DNA from: Saccopteryx bilineata
Taxonomy: Eukaryota > Chordata > Mammalia > Chiroptera > Emballonuridae
DNA: 64,000 nucleotides
Assembly (NCBI RefSeq): GCF_036850765.1
Contig: NC_089490.1
Coordinates: 131,778,522-131,842,521 of the forward strand
Reading direction: 5' to 3'
The notes under the pieces are model-generated. The model had not been told where the DNA came from and ran no database searches. It saw only the letters and a program-made list of their open reading frames with translations. The position numbers and the translations under genes are program-made. Position 1 is the stretch's first letter. Every line of letters starts with the position of its first letter. Of the stretch, positions 1-10,362 are shown in pieces.

Positions 1-109
1 AAAAAGAAAGGGCCCTCTGGCCACTATGCAGGAATTGCAAGGCTGTGTCCACGCACTAGCACGAAGTGTGGATCTGTGCACATACACGTATCCCATTTTG
101 TACACTCAC

Positions 110-143
110 CAGATGGATTCTGATTCAGGGCAAACTTGGCCAT
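110..143 (-). CDS. KANK3: KANK3 first coding exon (partial gene, rest lies beyond the left edge)
   Basis: Read on the minus strand, the ATG at 143-141 begins MAKFALNQNPSG, which closely matches the KANK3 N-terminus as I know it (MAKFALNQN then a short divergent stretch). The exon runs 169 to 110. Its acceptor is a CAG at 172-170 after a pyrimidine run, and its donor is GTGAGT at 109-104. Only 34 coding bases are present, ending one base into a codon (phase 1), which fits the human reading frame if the next codon is Asp. KANK proteins are ankyrin-repeat and coiled-coil adaptors that restrain actin assembly at adhesions; none of those domains lies in the window. The remaining exons should lie to the left. 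Bases 144-169 are 5' UTR. Identification rests on 9-10 residues plus gene order and the splice sites. Confidence 0.75.
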
Positions 144-291
144 GTTTCCTGGGGTAGCCACCAGACACCCTGAAAAAGGATTCCAGAGGGGGGAAACCAG
201 AGTTAGTCCCTGTCCTTCTGGCCAGGCCTCTGGGGTCAGCCTTGATTCTGAGTGAATAAACAGACCCAAGAGCTCCTCTCCAACCCCCCCC

Positions 292-292
<1 letters not shown>

Positions 293-332
<40 letters not shown>
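293..332. repeat. (AC)n microsatellite
   Basis: About 20 uninterrupted AC units after a C-rich run. The Cys-Val 'proteins' read from it are low-complexity artefacts. Confidence 0.95.
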
Positions 333-333
<1 letters not shown>

Positions 334-604
334 GCTCTTTCTTCCCTCCTCCCTCAAGAGGCCTTGAAACTTTGAAGTGAGTAAATGTGGGGACAGCCAG
401 GTGCCAGCCAGGTGCTAGGCCTCAGCCTGCTGGGCAGGAGGAGGCAAAAGGGCATCAAAAGAGAGAGAAAAGTGATCAAGAAAACAAGAGTAGCTGGGGG
501 TAGATGTGAGGATGGGTGCCATTCCCTGAAGAAAACCAGAAATTAATGGTCAAAGGGGTAGAATGTGAACCTTCTGAAAGAGAAGGCAAGAATTGGAAGT
601 TTGC

Positions 605-781
605 CTGACCTATGGTGGTGCAGTGGCTATAGAATCAACTTGGAATGCTGAGGTTGCTGGTTCGAAACCTGGGGTTTGCCTGGGCAAGGCACATATGAGA
701 AGCAACTATGAGTTAATGCTTCCCACTCCCCTCCCCACACACACACCTTTCTCTCTCCTCTCTCTAAAATCAATAAAATAA
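605..781 (+). repeat. SINE family A
   Basis: tRNA-like head (CCTGACCTATGGTGGTGCAG), B-box-like GGTTCGAAACC, then a CT-rich tail and AAAATCAATAAAATAA. Somewhat diverged. Confidence 0.8.
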
Positions 782-803
782 GCATTTTGAGAGAGAGAGA
801 GCA

Positions 804-928
804 AGCCTGACCTGTGGTGGGACAATGGATAAAGGGTCGACCTGAAATGCTGAGGTCGCCAGTTTGAAACCCCTTGCTTGCCTGGCCAAGGAACATATGG
901 GAGTTGATGCTTCCTGCTCCTCCCTCCT

Positions 929-967
<39 letters not shown>

Positions 968-1010
968 CTCTCTCCCCTCTCTAAAATGAATAAATAAAAA
1001 TAATAAATAA
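804..1010 (+). repeat. SINE family A
   Basis: Second family A copy directly downstream. It has the CCTGACCTGTGGTGG head, a GTTGATGCTTCCTGCTCC body, a (CT)n(GT)n stretch and an AT-rich tail. Confidence 0.85.
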
Positions 1011-1119
1011 TTTTTTAAAAGTATTTTAAAAAATAAATAAAAATAAAAAGAGAGAAAGATGGGGCTTTGAAGCCCTCACATGAAAAAGCTTTAGGGGAGC
1101 ACAAGCTGCCTGTAAGTAT

Positions 1120-1290
1120 CAAGTGCCTACTATATGCCCTGCTTGATTAAATGTAACCCCAAGCAATCCTTCAAGGCAGATATTATTCACATTTTCCAGA
1201 TGAGGAGACTGAGGCCCAAAGCAATTAGGTTAATTGCCTGTGGGAAACACCCCCAGATTAGGCTCTGCTCGTCTTCTGGCGACCTTTGCC
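1120..1290 (+). repeat. MIR (ancient SINE)
   Basis: Contains the MIR core: CATTTTCCAGATGAGGAGAC followed by TGAGGCCCAAAG and an AATTGCCTGTG segment. Old and diverged. Confidence 0.65.
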
Positions 1291-1839
1291 TACCAGACCC
1301 AATCTGTACTCTCCCTAACCTACTGCTCATCTGTGCTAAACTAACCACCTTTCCACTTCCCACCTCTGTCCAGCCTGGGTCCTTGACCTTTTCTACCCAT
1401 TCAAGGCCAGGCAGGGGCCCTTCTAGTCCTGAAGCAGCTGTTTCCTGTACCCTTACACCAGCTGCAAGGGGCAGGTCAATGGGGCAGCTGCTCATCACAG
1501 AAGACATCCAGTGCCTCTCAGGACTTGTTTTTAGGAAACTGGCACAGAGTGGCTGAGCCATGGAACAGGCCTGGGTGGGGGATTAGAATTCTAGGCCTAT
1601 CTCACACACAGCTCACTGTGTTACTCAGTTGGGGTCAGCCCCCTCCTCCGGTGACCTGGTAACATCCAAACCCAAGACGCTGGGAATTCAAAAAACAGCT
1701 GTGGACCATCCCCAAGACCCAAACTAGCTGCAGCAGCTAGACCCAGTGGTAGGGCTGAGAAATGGGTAAATGCTCTAAGAATGGTAAATAATAAAAAACA
1801 ACACTTTTTCAATTTTCTATGGACCAGCTTCAATTCTAA

Positions 1840-2020
1840 GCAATCTGTGGGTATTAATTAACTTTTTAAAAATCCTAGCTAAACCCTGTGAGGTAGGTTT
1901 CCTTACTGCCATTCTCCTTTCTTCCATTATACAGATGGAGAAACAGACACAGACAGATTAAGCGATCTGCCCAAGGTCACACACAAGCAAAGGCAGGATT
2001 CGAACCTGGGCAGCTTTGCC
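1840..2020 (+). repeat. MIR (ancient SINE)
   Basis: Shows ATTATACAGATGGAGAAAC, then GCCCAAGGTCACACA and GGATTCGAACCTGGGCAG, the usual order of MIR core and 3' part. Confidence 0.75.
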
Positions 2021-2299
2021 ACTGTTTCTGCATTGGCTACTCCACTTGATGGTCTTCTAGAAACAGCCGTCCACTCCCCGACCTTCCCAGCCTGCACTCA
2101 TGCCTGTCGCCCAGTGTGTCCCTGATGGCAGAGTGGGTTTACACCCCAGTGGTTCTGACAGCTGAAGCCTCACCAGAGTGGGCCGTGCAGATGCCCTCCT
2201 CTCTCCTCCACTCCCTAGCCCTAGTTGTCACAGCTAGATCCGGATCCTCTGCCTGAGGCCCCTTCATGAGGCTGTCAAGACGACGCTAGACGCCCCATT

Positions 2300-3220
2300 C
2301 CAGCCCCAGGGACTATTCGGGACTGGGAGCTGTGATCACAAAATATGAGGGGTGTGAGATGCCTTGGGCAGTGCGATTCCCAATCCTGAGGAGGGGACTT
2401 CTTCCTGGCTTGACGGTGGCGCCCCCTAACTTTGGGGCAGAACTCACACCCCTGAGTTGGGGGTGAAGGCTGATGATGGTGTGTGGGGGAGCACTCAGGT
2501 CAGCACCCACCGTCCCCGCCGCCCCCCCTCCCAGGACGGCCTCGCAGGGACGGAGCAGTTTCCTACAGGAAACTCCGCGAGGCGGTTCCATCCGCTGCCC
2601 ATTGTCTGCCGGCCCAGTGGCCGTCCGTTCCTCCCCCAACACCGTTTCCGTATCACCTCCCCACAAACACCCAGGTCCAGCGCGAGGGGCTCGACCAGGT
2701 CCCCAAACTGTCCCGGAGGGATGAGGGTTGGGGAGCTAGGGAGCAAACAAGCCCCCCAGTTGGCTCTAAAAGGGCGGGAGGAGGGAGATCTCACGCATCT
2801 AGAGCTTCCCACTCTGCTCGCTGCCCACTTGCGGCTCTCAGTGTGGGAAGGGGTCCCAGGCAGAGGACATGGCGCCCACCCCGTCGCAGCACGCTGGGCC
2901 TGAAGAGGGGCTGAAGGCACTTCGCCCCTTCCCGGGGTGCCCCTAACCTCCCCAAGATCCGCATCGGAGTCCCGCAAGCAGGCGATTTACCTGATGCTGC
3001 AGCTCAAGCCTCGCCAGCACCCGAGCCCGCCCCCTCGAAGTTTGAGATTGAGTTATCAATTGCTTAGCCTTAATTGACGGTCACTCCAGCCAACCAACGC
3101 CCGACACTTTCCGAACTATCCAATAGTGAGGCGGAGTGGGTTGGCGCCGCGAATGGGAGAGCGTCTGGGGGCGGGTCCTAAAGTGACGGTCCCCGACAGC
3201 AAGCAGCGCGGAGCGCGGGG
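2300..3220 (-). promoter_or_regulatory. KANK3: KANK3 promoter region and noncoding first exon
   Basis: GC- and CpG-rich stretch at the 5' end of KANK3. On the minus strand GCTGCAGCATCAG is followed by GTAAAT at 2990-2985, a good donor, so a noncoding exon probably ends at 2991. Its start is not fixed by sequence and lies somewhere near 3100-3200. An inverted CCAAT motif (CTATTGGATAG on minus) covers 3116-3126, and a GC box (GGGGGCGGG) lies near 3168-3176. No TATA box is evident. Distance and orientation relative to ANGPTL4 match the human locus. Confidence 0.6.
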
Positions 3221-3432
3221 GTCAAGTGCTACCCAGTGCAGGGAGCACTAAAGACCCTGGGTTTGATCCACCAGATATTAGAGAGCCATGGATGGCTCTG
3301 AACAGGAGGCTCACTGTGGGGGTGTGTATGTTTGGAAGATCCTTTGGGAGTAAGTTGGAAGGACTGATGCTCAGGTCCCAGTGTCTGGATGAAGTACAAG
3401 GACCCAGAATTTTTCCCATTGCAGGGTCTTTT

Positions 3433-3774
3433 TTTTTTTTTAACATTTTAACTTTATTTATTTATTTTGTGACAGAGAGAGTCAAAGAGAGGGACAGACA
3501 GGAAGGGAGAGAGATGAGAAGCATCAATTCTTCGTTGCAGCACCTTAGTTGTTCATTGATGGATTTCTCAAATGTGCCTTGCGGGGCGGGGGGGGGGGGG
3601 CGCTACAGCAGACCCAGTGACCCCTTTCTCAAGCCAGCGACCTTGGGTCCAAGCTGGTGAATTTTGCTCAAACCAGATGAGCCTGTGCTCAAGCTGGCGA
3701 CCTCGGGGTCTCGAACCTGGGTCCTCTGCATCCCAGTCCGACGCTCCAAACACTGTACCACCGCCTGGTCAGGC
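3433..3774 (-). repeat. SINE family B, antisense
   Basis: Ends in the antisense head CCGCCTGGTCAGGC. Target duplications flank it (CATTGCAGGGTCTTT on the left, CACTGCAGGGTCTTT on the right), and a poly(T) run marks its tail. It carries a G-run at 3586-3600. Confidence 0.9.
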
Positions 3775-3784
3775 TCCACTGCAG

Positions 3785-3945
3785 GGTCTTTGCACATGCT
3801 GTTTCATCTTCCTGAACTGTCTTCCTTGTACATGTCTCTCTCACTAAAGTCAGCACTGTAAGGACAGGGAACTTATTTTGGTTGCACTGCTTTATCCAGT
3901 GCCCCTGGCACATGGTAGATGCTCAATAATTGTTTGTTGAACTAA
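3785..3945 (+). repeat. L2 3' end
   Basis: TTTGCACATGCTGTTTCATC followed by GGCACATGGTAGATGCTCAA and TTGTTTGTTGAA, the conserved L2 terminus. The family B SINE at 3433-3774 sits inside or beside it. Confidence 0.65.
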
Positions 3946-3967
3946 TGATTTAAAATTACATTTAGAA

Positions 3968-4150
3968 AGCCATGTTTGGGTAGCTCAGCTGGTTTGATTG
4001 TTGTGCCGATAGCCAAGGTTGTGGGTTCGATCCCTGGTCAGGGCACTTACAAGAATTAACCAATGAGTGCATAAGTAGGTAGAACAACAAATCGAGGTTT
4101 CTCTCTCTCTCTCTCTCAAAAAACATCACTAAATAAAATGAAGTCAATAA
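3968..4150 (+). repeat. SINE family D
   Basis: GGGTAGCTCAGCTGGTTTGA head, GGTTCGATCCCTGGTCAGGG B-box region, then GAATTAACCAATGAGTGCAT, a CT run and an A-rich tail. Confidence 0.85.
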
Positions 4151-4176
4151 ATTATTTCTAAAAAATTACATTTAAC

Positions 4177-4745
4177 TTTTTTTGTATTTTTCCAAAGTTA
4201 GAAACAGGGAGGCAGTCAGACTCCCGCATGCCCCGATCAGGATTCACCCAGCATGCCCATGTGCACTTTCTCTTATTTGCCTTTTGCCTTTTCATGTGCA
4301 CTTTCTCTTATTTGGAGTTACTGCTTATTTGCAGTAACCCCTTCAGTTATCCCTGAAGGATGCTTCACCGGACCCTCCAGGTCAGGGATTTGCCCCTCTT
4401 TTCTCCCATAGACTCCAGCTTCCACTGGTCATCCCCTTACCATAAACTTTAGCTTGAAAATATGTCTCTGCCCTGTCTGGGGGCGATGCTCTGCCCATCT
4501 GGGGCATAGCTCCCATGATGCCAGAGCCATTCTAGCACCTGAGGGGGAGGCCATGGAGCCGTCCTCAGCGCCCAGGCCAACCTTGCTCCAATGGAGCCCT
4601 GGCTGCTGGAGGGAAAGAGGGTGATAGAGAGGAAGGAGAGAGAGAAGGATGGAGAAGCAGATGGGTGCTTCTCCTGTGTGCCCTGACCGGGAATCGAACC
4701 TGGGACCTTCACACGCCAGGCCAACACTCTCCAACCGGCCAGGGC
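4177..4745 (-). repeat. SINE family C, antisense, interrupted by an inserted inverted copy
   Basis: Outer parts (4177-4257 and 4479-4745) are a family C SINE in antisense, flanked by the 10-bp target duplication TACATTTAAC (4167-4176 and 4746-4755). The centre, about 4258-4478, is foreign to the SINE and is a reverse-complement copy of 5108-5293. Confidence 0.85.
4293..4478 (+). repeat. Left arm of a 186-bp inverted repeat
   Basis: Reverse complement of 5108-5293 with about five mismatches by eye. Its first 21 bases (from CATGTGCACTTTCTC) are also repeated at 4258-4278, separated by GCCTTTTGCCTTTT. Confidence 0.9.
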
Positions 4746-4930
4746 TACATTTAACATTTTTATCCCATTTGAAATATATTATGATCTAAAGTGACTGTAC
4801 AGGTTGGGGGGGGGGGGCTGGATTATTTTAACATTATTGAACACCAGTTGTGTACCTGGCACTGTGTAGGTCCATAAGGGGACACAATCCCTGCTATGCT
4901 GTACAAAGCTGAGAGGCAGAGGCAGATTTT

Positions 4931-5113
4931 GTTTTATCTTTTTTTCCCCCAACTTTTATTTATTGATTTGAGAGAGAGAGGAAGGGGAGGGGGAGAAAGA
5001 GAGAAAAAGAGAGACAGGAACAACTATCTTTTCCTATATGTGCCTAATTGGGGATAGAACTGGAAACCTCTGCACATCAGAACAATGCTTAACCAACTGA
5101 GCTATCCAGACAG
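4931..5113 (-). repeat. SINE family D, antisense
   Basis: Antisense head AACTGAGCTATCCAGACAGG. Flanked by target duplications GGCAGAGGCAGATTTT (4915-4930) and GGCAGAGACAGATTTT (5114-5129). Confidence 0.85.
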
Positions 5114-5293
5114 GGCAGAGACAGATTTTCAAGCTAAAGTTTATGGTAAGGGGATGACCAGTGGAAGCTGGAGTCTATGGGAGAAAAGAGGGGCAAATCC
5201 CTGACCTGGAGGGTCCGGTGAGGCATCCTTCAGGGGTAACTGAAGGGATTACTGTAAATAAGCAGTAACTCCAAATAAGAGAAAGTGCACATG
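5108..5293 (-). repeat. Right arm (probable source) of the inverted repeat
   Basis: Begins in the last bases of the family D SINE, crosses its target duplication, and runs into otherwise unrecognised sequence. It is therefore probably the original locus from which the copy at 4293-4478 was made. Confidence 0.85.
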
Positions 5294-5564
5294 TAAAGGC
5301 AAAGAAGGAAGTTCCCTATATGGGGGACTTTGACTAGGTCAAAGTGTTGGTGGGAGGGGAATTGAAAGGACAAGCAGAAAGGCATATCTGAAGCTCTCAG
5401 ACTTTATCTGACCAGTGGAGCCCATCCAGAGGCAAGGTATTTATTCCAGATTCCTCCATGTCATCCCAGTGCCACTCTGAGTTAACTATTGTAGCTTTAG
5501 AACATATTTCAATATCTGCTACTCTCCCTTTTATAAAAATCCCCAGGCTATTTCCATTCTCTTG

Positions 5565-5693
5565 TCTTTTCTTTCTTTGTTTCTTTCTTTGTTTCTTCCT
5601 TCCTTTCTTTGTTTCTTTCTTTCTTTCTTTCTCTCTTTCTTTCTCTCTCTCCCTCCCTCCCTCCCTTCCTTTCTTTTTTTCTTTCTTTTTTGA
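5565..5693. repeat. Pyrimidine-rich (TTTC/CTTT) tract
   Basis: Nearly pure T/C for about 130 bp with TTTC, TCTC and CTCC units. The Phe/Ser/Leu-rich or Lys/Arg-rich reading frames here are artefacts. Confidence 0.95.
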
Positions 5694-5895
5694 GAGAGAG
5701 AGAGAGAGAAAGATGGAGAGATAGACAGGGACAGACAGGAAGGGAGAGAAATGAGAAGCATCAACTCATAGCTGCAGCACCTTAGTTGTTCATTAATTGC
5801 TTTCTCGTATGTGTGTTGACCAGGAGAGGGGAGCTGCAGATAAGTCCGTGACCCTTTGCTCAAGCCAGTGACTTTGTACTTCAAGCCTGTGATCA
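5694..5895 (-). repeat. SINE family B, antisense, head missing
   Basis: GACAGGGACAGACAGGAAGG, then CACCTTAGTTGTTCATTAAT and GCTCAAGCCAGTGAC. It stops before the tRNA-like head. Confidence 0.75.
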
Positions 5896-6294
5896 CACAA
5901 ATTTCAGTTAATTTAATAAAAGATTTTAGCCTTCTTTTACTAAAATTAAGATAAATTATAAAACCATTAAAATTAATGGAGATAATTTGGAGTAAATAAC
6001 ATATAACTTTCTTTTCTTTTTTTTGGAAATTGACTTGGATTCTCTTTGAGTAGAATTATAAGAGAAACGTTTCTATTCTAATCTTAAATGACAACAGAAA
6101 AATAAACAAACTGACTGCATAAGGAAAAAACAAGTATGTTTTTATATAAGAAAGTGGTAACTTAATATCTGGATAATAACACTTATATCTCAAAGGTTAG
6201 GTTCTTCTTGGGAGGAAGAAAAGGACAGGAAAAAAACTCCAAGCATGTTTCTAAGACTATTGATCTTTTTAAAAAAAAAAGATTAATAGTTTTT

Positions 6295-6722
6295 GCCTGA
6301 CCAGACAGTGGCACAGTGGATAGAGTGTTCACCTGGGATGCTGAGAACCCCTGTCTGAAACCCCGAGGTCACCAGCTTGAGTGTGGGCTTATCTGGCTTG
6401 AGCGCAGGCTCACCAGCTTGAGCACGGGAGTCGCTGGCTTGAGCATGGGATCATAGACAGGACCCCATAGTTGCTGCCTTGAGCTCAAAGGTCACTGGCT
6501 TAAAGGCCAAGGTCACTGGCTTGAGCCCAAGGTTGCTGGCTTGAGCAAGAGGTCACTGGCTCAGCTGGAGTGCTCCAGTTAAGGTACATACAGGAAAGCA
6601 ATCAATGGATAACTAAGGTGCCACAACAAAGAATTAATGTTTCTCATCTCTCCCTGTCTGACAGTCCCTGTCTGTCCCTTCCTCCCTCTCTCTCTCTCGC
6701 TCGCTCGCTCGCTAAAAAAAAA
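6295..6722 (+). repeat. SINE family B, long-bodied variant
   Basis: GCCTGACCAGACAGTGGCAC head, then many short units of the type GGTCACTGGCTTGAG in tandem. A CT and CGCT run and an A tail follow. Confidence 0.85.
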
Positions 6723-7059
6723 GGTTTAATTCTTTTGCGAGTGTTTTGACTTAAGTTTAGGGGTAATGATAACCACAAGAGAAAAAAAATCTTCACAAAA
6801 GTTTTAGATGTTCTAGTTGCTTGATTTCTTAGGGAAAATGTATTCTCTTCTAAGTCACTGGCATTTGCAATTTTAAAATCAGGCCTTGATAGAAAACTAT
6901 CATGAAAGGTATATGTCTGTTGAATGTGCCTCAATGAGTTTGTGAGTGGCAAAACAGCATTATGATTTCAAATATTTTTTTTCCTGATTTGACAAATACT
7001 TTGTCTTTTGGAGATATAAAATCGGTGGAGTATTTCTTGAGGAACAAAATCACAAGGGC

Positions 7060-7225
7060 ATCAAGCCTGTGACCCCTGCACTCAAGTCAGATGAGCCTGT
7101 GCTCAAGCTGGCGATCTCGGGGTTTCAAACCTGGGTCCTCAGCATCCCACTGTGCCACTGCCTGGTCAGGCTCCATTCCTCAGCATCCCAGGTCAACGCT
7201 TTCCACTGCACCACCGCCTGGTCAG
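7060..7225 (-). repeat. SINE family B fragment with a doubled head, antisense
   Basis: CTCAAGCTGGCGATCTCGGG leads to CTGCCTGGTCAGGC at 7157-7170. A second partial head (CAGCATCCCAGGTCAACGC ... CCGCCTGGTCAGGT) follows to 7225. Confidence 0.75.
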
Positions 7226-7389
7226 GTTCCATTGTCTTTATTTTCTTGCAGATAAACTGTATGTAGAATTCTGTGGAGTTGCCCCCATGAAAACTCCATT
7301 GGAATTTTAAATGTATTTTTATTGCAAAATAAAATGCACACACACAGAGTCAAACTCAAGAAACCACATAAAATAAATGTATAACTTAC

Positions 7390-7620
7390 GGAGTACTGCA
7401 AGGGAGGTTCCCGAATGGGGAACAGGGTGATTTTGCCACTTGGGGGACACATGGCAACATCTGGAGACATTTTGATTGTCATGATGGAGAGGAGGAAGGG
7501 ATCTAACCGATGGAGGCCAGGGACACTGCTAAACACCATAGTGCACAGAACAGCCAGCCCCCCACAACAAAGGATTTTCTGGACTGAACATCACTAGTGC
7601 TGAGTTTGAGAAACCCAGCT
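7390..7620. repeat. Old DNA-transposon-like fragment (family uncertain)
   Basis: GGAGACATTTTGATTGTCA, GGAGGCCAGGGACACTGCTAAAC-type and GAGTTTGAGAAACCC segments resemble an ancient mammalian hAT/MER-type repeat. I cannot name the family. Confidence 0.35.
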
Positions 7621-7815
7621 AGGAAGTGAGCGTAATTATAACCCCACCCTGGTCAACATGTCGCCAGCTACCTCAGAAGGCCCTCCACATGCCCCGTCCC
7701 CGTCATAGCTGCCTCCTGACTTGGCAAAGTAACCACTGTTGTGATTTTGGTAGAAATCACTGCCTTGCTTTACTGAAGAGTTTATCACCTGAATATGAAT
7801 CTCTAGACATTGTAG

Positions 7816-7980
7816 TTTATTAATTTTTTAGATTTGATTTATTGATTTTAGAGAGAGGAGAGAGAGAAGCATCAACTCATGTTTCTCGTATGTGCCCTGA
7901 CTGGGCAAGCCCTGGGTTTTGAACCAGCAACCTCACCATTTCTGGTTGATGCTCTATCCATTGCAACACCACAGGTCAGG
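7816..7980 (-). repeat. SINE family A, antisense
   Basis: GATTTATTGATTTTAGAGAG tail side and ACACCACAGGTCAGG head side. A hAT-type MITE is inserted exactly at its head edge. Confidence 0.85.
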
Positions 7981-7986
7981 CTAGAC

Positions 7987-8145
7987 CAGGGATCTCAAAC
8001 TCGTTGCCATGCGGCCCGCCCACCAATTTTGTGCGGCCCGCAGAATAATCAAACTTCGTGGATTAATCTGCGGGCCAGTCTGCGGGCCGCACAAAATTGG
8101 TGGGCGGGCCGCATGCGGCCCGCAGCTGCGAGTTTGAGACCTCTG
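7987..8145. mobile_element. hAT-type MITE, 159 bp, strongly palindromic and GC-rich
   Basis: Terminal inverted repeats of 17 bp (CAGGGATCTCAAACTCG, and CAGAGGTCTCAAACTCG on the other strand) are flanked by a perfect 8-bp target duplication GGCTAGAC at 7979-7986 and 8146-8153, the hAT hallmark. Inside, a GCCCACCAATTTTGTGCGG-type block returns in inverted form, so a single strand could fold into a long hairpin. There is no coding capacity, so a transposase would have had to act in trans. Half of the left target copy is the edge of a family A SINE, so the MITE is younger than that SINE. Confidence 0.9.
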
Positions 8146-8196
8146 GGCTAGACATTGCAGTTTTAGTCTTGCCCATTCCAAGTGAAAATGCTAAGT

Positions 8197-8332
8197 CTTT
8201 TCTTTTTAAGAAAGAGGCAGGGAGAGAAAGACGACAGAAACATCAATCCATTCCTGCATGTGCCCTGATTGGGGATCGAACTGGCAACCTCTGTGCTTCT
8301 AGACAATGCTCCAACCAAATATCCAGGCAGGA
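8197..8332 (-). repeat. SINE family D, antisense
   Basis: CATGTGCCCTGATTGGGGAT and CGAACTGGCAACCTCTGTGC, ending CCAAATATCCAGGCAGG. Confidence 0.75.
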
Positions 8333-8335
8333 CTT

Positions 8336-8567
8336 AATTTTTTTTTTGATTGGTTGGTTGATTTATTTTTTAAAGAGACAGAGAAAGGAAAAGAGGGAGA
8401 TGGTGGGGGGGGGGGGGGCGGATAAAGGAAGCATTCATTTAGATAGAATGCTTCCACTCAGTCATACACTCACTGTTTGCTTCCTATGTGGGCCCTGACC
8501 ATATGGAACCCACAACCTTGTCATGTCAGGATGACGCTCTAACTGACTGAGCTAACCGGTCAGGGCC
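8336..8567 (-). repeat. SINE family D-like, antisense, with G-run
   Basis: Poly(T) start, a long G-run near 8404-8418, and antisense head GACTGAGCTAACCGGTCAGG. Abuts the previous D copy. Confidence 0.75.
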
Positions 8568-10080
8568 TGTACGTTTTTCCAATGTCTGTTAATTCACAGC
8601 CTCCCTCCATCCCCTTCCTTCCCTCACAATAAATCAAATGCAGGCTATTTATCCTGAAATGTTTCCCATGGTCCAGTGTCAGCGATTACACACTCATAAC
8701 GCATTCCAGTAGGTGCTCTGTCCTCCCTATGCCTGGCAAGTTGGTGGTTTGTTCTAGAACTGGGGTTAGACTCAGGTTTGATTCCTTTGACACAACCACA
8801 GGCGGTGCTGTGTCCTTTCACCAGGAAGCTCATATTCTTTGACTCCCTCTCTTTGCATGAAGCCAGCAGCCACTGAGGGTTGCAAACTAATGACCTTCCT
8901 CCAGCATTTCTTTCCTGTTTATTAGCTAAGATTTTTTCTTTACCAAATGCTTCTCTGACCTTCCTTCCTATATGGTTGCCCTGTGAACATTCATACAGAA
9001 AAAGCAAGAGAAGGGCTGGCTGGCTTTTTTCACTTTATATACCCATGTTCAAAATAAAGAATGATTCCTACGGTTCTCCAACATGATGAATTAGGCTTTG
9101 TTGTTGAGTTGTTATGAGCTCATGGATTGAAACACATCGTGCTTCAATCCTGTCATTTATCCTCACTGCTGGGCCCACCTGGCTGGGAAAGCCTTTGCAG
9201 GTTGGAATTTTTAGTAGTGACTCTGGTAATCTTTGATCGGTTTTTTTTTTTTTTGCTCTCTTGTGGGACCAGATATTCCAGGTTTATCTTGAAAATATTC
9301 TGTCCCACACTTGGCATTAGACAGAAACTTCAAGAAACTCTGGTTTCTGTTAATGGGAAATACAGCAGTTTGGGTGTTAGGAATGCTCATTTGCTATTGT
9401 GTCTGGACTTTTTTAGTGAGCAGAGCTAAGTAGGGGAGATATATACATATATATTATATTACATAATTTATTATTATGACATATACCATGGTGATATTTA
9501 TATACATAGATGCATTTTATATAATAGAAAATGCCTTATGAGTTCATTTTTATATTTACAATTCAATTTTAGGACTACATCATTGATTGCTATTCAGCCT
9601 TTTGGTTGTAGATAAGAAAACATCCCAACAAAGATGTCCACATGCCAATCTCTGGAACCTATGAATATGTTACCTTACACGGCAAAAGAGACTTGCAGTT
9701 GTGATGATGTTAAGGATCTTGGGATGGGGAGGTGATCCTGGCTTACCTGGGTGGGCCCAATGTTATCATAAAGGTCCTTATAAGAGTTGGCAGGTGCCTG
9801 ACCAGGCAGCGGCACAGTGGATAGAGCCTGGGACGCAGAGGACCCAGGTTCGAGGTCACTGGCTTGAGTGCAAGTTCATCTGGTTTGAGCAAAGCTCACC
9901 AGCTTGACCCAAGGTCGCTGCCTTGAGCAAGGGTTCACTTGGTCTACTGAAGCACACACCTCCCCGCCCCCCAGGTCAAGGCACATATAAGAAAGCAACC
10001 AATTAACAACTAAGGAGCTGTAATGAAGAATTGATGCTTCTCATCTCTCTCCCTTCCTGTCTGTCTGTCTCTATCTGTTT

Positions 10081-10085
<5 letters not shown>

Positions 10086-10160
<75 letters not shown>
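10086..10160. repeat. (CT)n-(AC)n compound microsatellite
   Basis: CT units to 10130 switch abruptly to AC units to 10160, within the SINE block. Confidence 0.95.
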
Positions 10161-10165
<5 letters not shown>

Positions 10166-10318
10166 TAGCAGGAGTAGAGCTCAGTTGCTGAGCAACTGAG
10201 CAAGCCTCAGATGGGCAGAGCATTGCCCCTAGTGAGTTTGCCGAGTTTGTTGGGTGGATCCTGGTTGGGGCACATGTGGGAGCCTGTCTCTGCCTCCCCT
10301 CCCCTCACTAAATTAAAA

Positions 10319-10320
<2 letters not shown>

Positions 10321-10360
<40 letters not shown>
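10321..10360. repeat. (AGAT)10 microsatellite
   Basis: Ten perfect AGAT units at the A-rich tail of the SINE block. Confidence 0.97.

Positions 10361-10362
<2 letters not shown>

Larger units (their letters stand above)
170..2990 (-). other. KANK3: KANK3 intron 1
   Basis: Inferred intron between the noncoding first exon and the first coding exon. It holds an AC microsatellite, two family A SINEs and two MIR copies. From about 2300 it becomes GC-richer toward the promoter. No other exon is evident. Confidence 0.6.

Noticed and set aside
2457..2977. Several GC-rich frames of 80-160 codons near the KANK3 promoter
   Set aside because: Overlapping frames on both strands with no family resemblance, as expected for CpG-rich noncoding DNA.
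5458..5896. Phe/Ser/Leu-rich and Lys/Arg/Glu-rich frames
   Set aside because: They come from the pyrimidine-rich tract and SINE tail.
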